From Perilla frutescens (taxonomy: Eukaryota; Streptophyta; Magnoliopsida; Lamiales; Lamiaceae): DNA of 64,000 nt. The DNA lies in contig BRKX01000006.1 in the NCBI GenBank assembly GCA_026008535.1, positions 34,646,664 to 34,710,663 of the forward strand. Reading direction: 5' to 3'. Each line of letters starts with the position of its first letter. Position 1 is the first letter of the stretch. A program made the translations under genes and the position numbers. The notes beneath the pieces were generated by a model that was not told the DNA's origin, ran no database searches, and saw only the letters and a program-made list of their open reading frames with translations. Below, piece by piece: positions 56,229-64,000 of the stretch.

Positions 56229-58560
56229 TAAGGGTGGATCGGTACGGTATACCGAAAATTTTACATCATACGGAATATCATACTGAAATTTTGATATCGA
56301 AAAATTCCATACCATTTTCGTACCGAAATTTTTGGTATACTGAAGTTCAGTATATTGAAGTTTCGGTATACGCCGCAACAGATATTGATATTGTACTGAT
56401 ATTTTCAGTATATCGTACCATACCGATATTATACGGTATACCGAACATACCGAACTTTAATTTCACGATATATTGAAAATATCAAAATTTTAAGGTATAC
56501 CGAAAATACCGAATTTTACATGTTGTACCGATCCAAATTCTATAAATAACAACATAAAAATTCATGTCTCAACAATCAAAATGCCAACACCAAACAAGTT
56601 TAATAGTCCATGTCTTAACAACCAAATTTCAAATATAACATTACTAATGAAATAACATAACAACTTGATGTTGAATAGCAACTTGAAAATTTCAACATCA
56701 CAAGAAACCTGCAAAATTAAAAATTAATTAAATTATATTTTTTAAAATATTAAAGTTGAAATAAATTTACATACACATTGATAATCTTACTTTTCAAAAG
56801 ACACCAAAGACTCAATGGAGTCCGGAGAAATAGTTTGAGAATGTTATTAATTCATGGTTGCATCTACAACAGAAACATACAAAATTAATAAAATTATTAG
56901 TGTACTTCATTTTATATTATAAAAAATATCAAATATTTAGATTTAAATTTAATTAAAAAAAGAAACTCTTACTCTTTTCAATTTCTTCAATCTCCTTGTA
57001 CAAATCAAGATCGTCGTCTGTGGGATTCTTATAAAAGTTGAAATCATCTGTTTTGAATACATGTTATTATGTATATTTTTAAATTGTTCACTATCAATTT
57101 ATAACTTATATTAAATTGGATTATATATATTTGCTAAGCTCTTATGTTAAACCTCCTAAATATTATAATTTTTTAGGAATTTAATGAACTCTAATATTTT
57201 CTTTTCTTTTCTTTTCTTATGTAGTATTTTTCTTTCATTTCTTTTGTATAACATACTTTACGCATAATTCGTAATTGTAATAATGTTAATTTATTATCTT
57301 TTAACTTGTGCTTAATATTGAAGAAGAATATCAGGTTGCATTGCTATTTATTATGTATACTTTTAAATCGTTCATATTATATTCATAACTCATGTACTTT
57401 TTATTATATATATTTTCTAAACTTTTGTGCTAAACTTATTGAATATTTTTTTTTAGAATTTAATGAACTCTAAAATAATTTTTATCTTCTTATTTAGTAA
57501 TTTTCTTTTATTTCTCTTATAACTTACTTTACTCATAAGTCATAATTATAATAATGTTAATTTATTATCTTTTATTAGTCATGTTCAATTTCAATATCTA
57601 AACATCAAAGTATTATTATCATAATTTACGTATATTCTAGTTTCTTATTATTATTTTATTATTTTTTTAACTTTTAGTGCGTAATATTGGATAAGAATAT
57701 AAGGTTGCTATTTATGATGTATACTTTTAAATTGTTCATTTTCAATTCATAACTCATGTATTTTTTATTATATATATTTTCTAAGCTTTTATGTTAAACT
57801 TACTGAATATTATATATAGTTAGAATTTAATGAACTTTAGTATATTTTTTATCTTCTTATTTAGTAATTTTTTTTTAACTTTTAGTGTTTAATATTGGAG
57901 ATGAGTATTGAGTATTTAATAATAAAATGAATAAGAATACCATTTTTTAGTTATTACATATAACTTTCAAATTTCAATTATTCACTTTATTATGTAATAG
58001 TTTAAATTATACACGATTTATATAATATATTAATCAAATTGTAAATATATATTGCAATGTTGTAGATCATCATAATTTAAATATAACCAATTGATTTTTT
58101 TTTCTTTTATTGATATTTAGTTGTCACTTATTATATTTTGTAGTCATGTATACTCAAATGAAATTAGTGTACTACAATAATCATAAGTTGTAAAAAAAAT
58201 TATCAGTATGGTACGGATATACCGATATACCATTTATACTGATACACCGAAATATCGATATATACTGATGTACCGACATATTGGATACATACCGAACTAT
58301 AGGTATATACCGAAAATTCGGTATACTGAATACCGGTATATATTGAAAATATCAGTATACCGAATACCGCGGTATACCGAAAATTAGGTATACCGCGATA
58401 TATAGAGAATTTTCAAATTTCATATTGATACCGTACCAAAAGTTATCGATATGGTATCATACCTTACCGAAAATTTCAGTATACCGAAAATTCAACATTT
58501 TAAATATTTTCGGTACGATAAGTGTTGTATTTCGATATTTCGGTATTTTTCCCCACCCTA
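56229..58560. mobile_element. hAT-like non-autonomous element 2
   Basis: An exact 8-bp target duplication CGTGATAT (56221-56228 and 58561-58568). Ends TAAGGGTGGATCGG and, reversed, TAGGGTGGGGAAAA. Dense GGTATACCGAAA-type repeats occupy about 56240-56530 and 58205-58545. Same general design as element 1, so probably the same family. No transposase frame found. Confidence 0.78.
57050..57960. repeat. Tandem repeats inside hAT-like element 2
   Basis: Three imperfect copies beginning near 57062, 57348 and 57715. Each runs through ATTATGTATA, TTTTAAATTGTTCA, CATAACTCATGTA, TATATATATTTTCTAA and GTTAAACTTACTGAATAT. Non-coding. Confidence 0.6.
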
Positions 58561-58568
58561 CGTGATAT

Positions 58569-58599
<31 letters not shown>

Positions 58600-58830
58600 C
58601 CCTTTATCCTCTCCTAGTTTGTTTAATTTATCTAGTTACAAAAAGTCTGGTTTTGATGGAACATAGCTCCATCTCCTTCTTTAAAAAATAAGAGGTTAGG
58701 TGCAGGAAATTAACTCCCAAGTCAATGACTTGATCAGTTTGGCTTCCTCTATCATCACATGTACCACCACAAATGCTAGCTATTAACATGCTCAATCCCT
58801 CAATAATTACCCTTGCGAATTGCAAGTTGC

Positions 58831-59028
<198 letters not shown>

Positions 59029-59354
59029 AATTTCGATATTAATTATGTTTAATATAGGCGATTATATTAATTTTTTTCATTATCTATAAGTATTTATTAT
59101 CCAACTGATCCTGGCTATGAAATGAAGGTCTTTCCACTATATATATATATATATATATAGAGAGAGGAGAGAGAGAGATGGGATCAAGTGAGAACTAAAC
59201 CCTCCTGTGAGAACAGAGAACCAATATGAGCCATAGATTTGGTATATTTGGACGGTCAAGATATGCTATATACTTAAAAAAACGCGGTGGCAATATTGTA
59301 ATATTATCAAATTTTTAATGAACCGAGGTTATTTATGTAATTTTATCAATTCTG

Positions 59355-59914
59355 TAAGCGAAGATGATGAAGGCGGCAAAGGCGGAGATATCAGTGGCGT
59401 TGAACAAGATGAAGAAGGAGACGTAGGTGGAGGTGGAGGAGAAGGGCGGATAAACTCTCGCTGAACCACCACCGCCGTGGAGAAAATATTCCGGTAAATT
59501 AGCTCCACCTTTTTCTCGTTTCTTTCTGCGTTTTATTCGCCTTTTGTTGTGTCTTCGGATGCTAGTAGTTTAATAGATTTATAAGTTAATCTGTATTTTT
59601 TTTAAATCTATATATTGGTAAATCGATCGCGATTTTTGTTGATTGATATGTCGGTGTGTTGAATTATTTGGTTGTTGATGAGATGTATTGTTCAGTTTGT
59701 ATTTGATTAGGTTCTGTGATCTGGAGTTTGATCCATAAACTGTATGAGAGTGTTTGGAATTGAAGAAATGGGAGGTGATAATGAAGAAGATAATGGTGAG
59801 ACTATGCAGAGACTCCAGTCATCATTTGAAACTTCATCATCTTCGCTTCATACACAGCAACAGCAGCAACAACACTATTTAGCACTGTCATTTTTTATTT
59901 TAGCAGTGTCGTGA
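59355..59914 (+). pseudogene. Captured 5' gene fragment, unknown gene
   Basis: Looks like the 5' end of a plant gene: purine-rich leader, a candidate leader intron (GT at 59494, AG at 59709-59710, T-rich), then ATG 59768 opening a 48-codon frame that starts MGGDNEEDNGETMQRLQSS and reaches a short poly-Gln run. The frame then runs into the element's own AGTGCTAAAA-type repeat and stops at 59912-59914. I do not recognise the parent gene. Confidence 0.4.
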
Positions 59915-59947
59915 CCTTTTTTAGCACTGTCATTTTCTATTTTAGCA
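59846..59947 (+). repeat. 102-bp direct repeat, copy 1
   Basis: Nearly identical (about 3 differences) to 60573-60674. The two copies bracket the MYB exons. Contains the poly-Gln codons of the plus-strand fragment and AGTGCTAAAA-type repeats; on the minus strand it supplies the stop codon of the MYB frame (59937-59939). Confidence 0.85.
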
Positions 59948-60618
59948 GCCTCTTCTTCAGATGAGTGTTCCATAGATTCTTTATCTCATTATCTGTTCTT
60001 CCAGCTAGCTGAGAGGCAATTGCAGCCCACCTGATCATGAATTAAAATCATAATCATAATCACACCATTCCATATTTCCATTTCTTCAATCAATATATAT
60101 ATATATATATATACAAAAATGCAAAATCAAATCAACCTGTTTCCAAGAATCCCATGTAACTGTATGACAAGCTTCTCTTCTTCACTAGTAAAGGGACCTC
60201 TTCTAATGTCTGGCCTAAGATAGTTAGTCCAACGCAGGCGACAGCTCTTCCCACAATAAAGAAGCCCTGTATAGCAATTCATGGAAAAATATTCCAATTA
60301 AATTGTAGTAGAATTAATGTTGCACAACATTTAGGATTGACATTAATTATATGAGAGGCAAAGACCAGTGATAAATTCCTATTGATAGATTGGTGATTCA
60401 CAATGACAATAAAGTTATTGTTGATATGAAATTAATTATAAGCAAGCATGATTAATGCTTGAAACAATTAAACCTGCAAGCTTGGGGAGAGAACGCCAGC
60501 TTCCTTGGCCGTGTTTGGTGATATATTCCACCAATTTCTCATCTTTCTCGGGAGTCCATGGTCCCTTCTTTACTTCATACACAGCAACAGCAGCAACAAC
60601 ACTATTTAGCACTGTCAT
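59937..60618 (-). CDS. Captured R2R3-MYB DNA-binding domain, three exons
   Basis: Minus-strand gene model: exon 1 60618-60474, exon 2 60266-60137, exon 3 60030-59937. Both introns have GT...AG borders. Exon 2 is 130 bp, the usual second-exon length in R2R3-MYB genes, and the joined frame of 122 codons has no stop or shift. R2 shows KKGPWTPEKDEKLVEYI, GSWRSLPKLAG and CGKSCRLRWTNYLRPDI with its Trp residues; R3 shows RRGPFTSEEEKLVIQLH, LGNRWAAIASQLAGRTDNEI and NLWNTHLKKR. The first 14 or so residues (MTVLNSVVAAVAVYE) come from transposon repeat, and the stop falls in the other repeat copy. No C-terminal regulatory region remains. If expressed it would be a bare DNA-binding domain. Expression is unknown. 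Confidence 0.75.
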
Positions 60619-60674
60619 TTTTTATTTTAGCACTGTCATGACCTTTTTTAGCACTGTTATTTTCTATTTTAGCA
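60573..60674 (+). repeat. 102-bp direct repeat, copy 2
   Basis: Second copy of 59846-59947. On the minus strand it supplies the ATG (60616-60618) and first codons of the MYB frame. Confidence 0.85.
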
Positions 60675-61209
60675 ATGTCATGACTTATTTTAGCATGTAC
60701 GTGACATATATTTTTATAGATATAATGACTTAGATACATTATATTTTTTTTATTAATGATAGTATTATTCTTTCTTATAATTGTAAATATGCATAGCTGG
60801 TATTTCGTTTTTTGCATTGGTAATAAATATTTTAATATTTCTAGTAGGTGTGTAACATCAGTGCTAAACAAGGAAACGTAAGTGCTAAAGTATAAATTTT
60901 TAGTGCTAAAATGAAAACTTTCAGTGCTAAAGTAGAATGCGAAATCTATAGTTCAATTACTAGTGCTAAAAAAGAAATGGAAAGTGCTAAAAAAGCATAT
61001 GCAAGTGCTAAAACTGCTGAACTATTCCATTTAGTGGTTTATATCTATTATCTAATGCTTGGTTGCAATTATATGGATATAATGGGGTTCCAAAAATGGA
61101 CCGATTAACCATGATTAGTTAGTAATAAAGCGTAAACGAAAGAGTTCAATAATTTTCTTATAAAGACAGCTAAAACATAACATACAATAAAGGAGAAGTA
61201 GCAGCTTAC
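60675..61209. other. Element interior with AGTGCTAAA repeats
   Basis: Several copies of AGTGCTAAA in both orientations (clusters at 60600-60700 and 60860-61020) in AT-rich sequence. Frames here have no recognisable product. Confidence 0.5.
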
Positions 61210-61350
61210 CGTCTCAGCATTGATTTTGCCAATTGCAAAATGTACTGCTTGCATCAAACTACTAAGCATCAGTTCGTCTTTAGTGTCGGGATTTGTTGGC
61301 AAAAAGGGTGAGCAGAATTTGGGAGGGGGAACGCAATCCACATCATATCC
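61210..61350 (-). pseudogene. Captured internal exon, unknown gene
   Basis: A 141-bp, 47-codon open block on the minus strand bordered by TTGCAG before GGATATGATG and by GTAAGC after GCTGAGACG, i.e. good acceptor and donor sites, with both borders in phase 0. It reads GYDVDCVPPPKFCSPFLPTN then a helical stretch (DELMLSSLMQAVHFAIGKIN). The composition looks like a real protein, but I cannot name the family. It has the same orientation as the MYB piece but is not obviously part of it. Confidence 0.5.
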
Positions 61351-61920
61351 CTGCAATCCAATTCTAATTCAATCATCGACAACCATAAAACTATATCCAA
61401 TTGTAATTCAATTAGTGTCGAATAAAAGAGATAATCCACAACCATAAAACTAATGAAAACAGAACGAAGATATATCTCCAATTACAGTATTGGGAAGAAC
61501 AATTGAAATAAATTAATAAAGCAAAAAATGAAATAAAATGATCAACTAATCTGGCAACGCAATAATGGTTGTAATTTCAGAGAGAGAGAGAAAAAGCTAT
61601 CAATGAATTAGTGCTAAAATAAGTCATGACAGTGCTAAAATAGGGAATGACAATGCTAAAACCCTAAATTGAAAAATATACGCGTGAATCACATATACAA
61701 TGCTAAATTCTAAACTACAGTGCTAAAAACGGAAGATCATGAAGCATAAAAAGATGACATTTGAAATGCCGACGGCATTTTTCATACTAATGCTAACACA
61801 AATGTCATGCTAAAATAAGTCATGAGAGTGCTAAAATAAGCCATGACAGTGCTAAAATAGAAAATGATAATGCTAAAATACGAAATTGAAAAATTTCTGA
61901 TATTACCCTTACTAAGATTC
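61351..61920. other. Element interior, non-coding, AGTGCTAAAATA repeats
   Basis: AT-rich. A dense cluster of AGTGCTAAAATA(A/G) and AATGCTAAAA copies at about 61605-61880 leads into the right TIR. Includes GAGAGAGAGAG near 61580. Confidence 0.55.
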
Positions 61921-62072
61921 AGGGGCAGCGAAGTTGGACGTTATTACGAGATTGCCACCGCGTTTTTTTAAAATCTGGAGCATATCTTGGCCGTCCAAAT
62001 AGACGAGATCTATGACACAGATTGGTTCTCGGTTCTCACCTAGGGTGTGGTTCCTTCTGGAACCCAACCCTA

Positions 62073-62943
62073 TATATATATACACATACATACAATAATA
62101 GGTTTTCGTGGCTTTCCGGAACTTCCGGTAGTCTAACAATCGAAAAGATATCCCAAATTCATAAATTAATTTTATTACACATTTCCTTTAATTTTGTAAA
62201 TATACATTCGTGGCCTTTTTTTTAGAATTTACTGTGAGAACGTACGTAGAACTTTATTTGAGAAGTTATCAGTATCTTCTAAAATATCGAATGGATTATC
62301 CTATACTTGATAAATAATTTAAATTAAAACAAAATAAGAAAAACAACCATTGTCCTTTGAAATGGAGATGAAAATGAAATGAGTACGTGGGAAATGATAT
62401 AGAGGATTGGGGTTGAGGTCGTAGGTTTTTCTCCATCTTAGAAAAATTTGTGTTGCTTTCCCAGCTTTTCCTATCTAGTGTTAATTTGTCTTCCCATGGC
62501 TAGCTGTTGTACACGGGCGATGTATCACGTACCTTCCAACTTTATTTAGTGTTTGTTGTGTTTATTCAAAAATTATATGTATATATATATATATGTACGT
62601 ATGTATTTCTTATAATCTCAGAAATTAAAGCAACCATGTTTATATAATTATAAGTAACTCCACACATATAATATATATAATGTAAAGTACATATATATTT
62701 GTTATAGTTTGTTGAAGTATACGATATGATCTTATCATGTTTAAATTATTATTTTATTTTTCATATACTTATCTATTTAAGCCTACTTTTGTGTCTGTAT
62801 GCTTTGATACATCAATATAAATAGTTCGTTCTTCATGTTAGGGTTTTAATTAATTTGGAGATTAAATGTTCATGGGATGAAATATTTATTATTATTTTAC
62901 ATGCATGCAACAATTTCTTCTGATTATTTCTCGTTTAAATCTA

Positions 62944-62974
<31 letters not shown>

Positions 62975-63555
62975 GGACCTTTTATTTTAGCTACCCCATT
63001 TTTCAAAGTATAAAAAATATAATACAATTTTAGCGTAGGTATTTTGTTTGTTCCGTGTAAAAATCACAAGAAAGCACAATCATATATCTTAATCACGCAT
63101 AAGATACACTCACAAATAGGTTGAAAAATGAAAATGATTGAATGATCATTTTTCTATTTCTTCTACGTACTTCCAAATTGCATGGCCGATCAAATGTAAA
63201 ATCAATGAAATCGATTTTTGGGTCATAATGGGATTTGAAATAGGGAGAAATGATATTGAAGTTTGTAGAATTATTGAGGAAGTCATAGCATACATTATTT
63301 GACAAAAAAAAAAAAACTCATAAAGCTACGGCTGAGGGACCATCCATGTATTTTATTTAAAGAAAAAGTGTCCCGCCTCCTTGTACGACTCCAAACATGA
63401 CTTTTCATGCTTATATGGCAAATTAAATTAATATAATTGAACCCCTTTTGTTAAATACTACAAGTAATTTCCACCAAAATTAAATTTTCTAAGCTTCTCT
63501 TGACGGTACGAGATCTTAAGATTGAGAATTAACTATATATAATACTCCGATCCTG

Positions 63556-63588
<33 letters not shown>

Positions 63589-64000
63589 TTATATAATTTT
63601 GGCAAGGCGAGAATTATAAAACACTCAATAATTTTTAACTTGCAGAACCTCAGATTTACGGTTTTTCTCTTATGAAAACAATTTATAACTTAGTAATATT
63701 AAATGATCAGTTCGATTCTACAATATATAATTATTACTCAGCTAATGACAATAATATTCAAGAGTTTCTTTATACATAAAATACTTGTAAGTGTTAATTT
63801 ATTTGAACATTGAAGGAAAAGGCCAGATGTATATTTATAATTAGAAATACTTATAGCTTGTTTGCTAGGTAGTATAAGGTTGTAATAAATACCTATGACA
63901 CTCTAATATCACGCTTGCTAGCAGTAATAAAGCTCATGGTTATGCAAATGCCCGATATGTGTTAGTCATTTATATGATATAACATATCACACCCTGCAGG
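62073..64000. other. AT-rich non-coding end of the window
   Basis: TA microsatellites near 62075-62090, 62580-62595, 62945-62968 and 63560-63586. Short frames (for example 63305-63093, minus) have no recognisable motifs. No gene, tRNA or clear transposon boundary seen. Confidence 0.6.

Larger units (their letters stand above)
59159..62072. mobile_element. Pack-MULE-like TIR element carrying host gene fragments
   Basis: The left end (about 59159-59310) and the reverse complement of the right end (about 61920-62072) match for about 150 bp: GTGAGAACxGAGAACCAAT, TTTGGACGG(T/C)CAAGATATGC and AAAAAAACGCGGTGGCAAT are shared. The element sits in a TA microsatellite on both sides, so a 9-bp duplication would be hidden. 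The interior has many AGTGCTAAAATA-type repeats and exon-like pieces of at least three unrelated genes (59355-59914, 59937-60618, 61210-61350). Long TIRs plus captured exons fit a Mutator-like Pack element; the superfamily is an inference because no transposase is present. Confidence 0.75.

Noticed and set aside
60602..60871. 89-codon minus-strand frame overlapping the start of the MYB model
   Set aside because: Made mostly of the AGTGCTAAAA-type repeat in translation (HDSAKI-type periodicity); no independent support.
63093..63305. 70-codon minus-strand frame near the window end
   Set aside because: Low-complexity Asn/Phe/Ile composition in AT-rich DNA, no motif.
63840..64000. Possible start of another MITE (GCTTGTTTGCTAGG)
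   Set aside because: Only one end could be in the window and no inverted partner or duplication can be checked.

Overview
The window is repeat-dominated nuclear DNA from a flowering plant, probably a eudicot. It is AT-rich and packed with plant Copia and Gypsy LTR retrotransposons, hAT-like and Mutator-like TIR elements, and microsatellites. I see no convincing complete host gene. Nearly all coding sequence is retrotransposon gag/pol broken by stops and frameshifts. The exception is a small intron-containing R2R3-MYB fragment carried inside a DNA transposon near the right end.

Left part (1-6952): a partial minus-strand Copia element (F, 1-1362) abuts a CACTA-like terminal remnant (1363-1631). 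After about 1.2 kb with nothing recognisable comes an inverted-repeat element (arms 2793-2950 and 6771-6925). It is split by a complete non-autonomous LTR element (A, 3459-6730) with a perfect 5-bp CAATT target duplication.

Middle (6953-52480): a nest of four LTR elements. Copia B (6953-52480) has Copia C (7717-43383) inside its 5' LTR, with TSD GAATT on both sides. Copia D (16031-41780, minus strand) lies in the 3' non-coding part of C. Gypsy/Athila-like E (32278-40698) lies inside D's 5' LTR. E's 3' end and about 305 bp of the adjoining D LTR are missing together, which looks like one deletion. B, C and D all carry extra coding sequence downstream of RNase H, where some plant retroelements have an 'env-like' gene. 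In D this region holds three diverged paralogues in tandem. None shows a signal peptide or membrane segment, and most end in lysine/arginine-rich tails.

Right part (52481-64000): a mosaic of DNA transposons. There is an inverted-repeat element (52527-53270), two hAT-like elements with exact 8-bp TSDs and dense CGGTATACC repeats (54222-55449 and 56229-58560), a foldback MITE in a TA microsatellite (55808-56061), a long CT microsatellite (58833-59028), and a TIR element of about 2.9 kb (59159-62072) holding pieces of at least three host genes. One piece is a three-exon R2R3-MYB segment with canonical splice sites and an open frame. Its start and stop codons both come from the element's own AGTGCTAAAA-type repeats. 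This Pack-MULE-like chimera and the tripled downstream ORF of element D are the two most interesting items.

All boundaries were read by eye. LTR similarity remarks are hand comparisons of short stretches, not computed identities.
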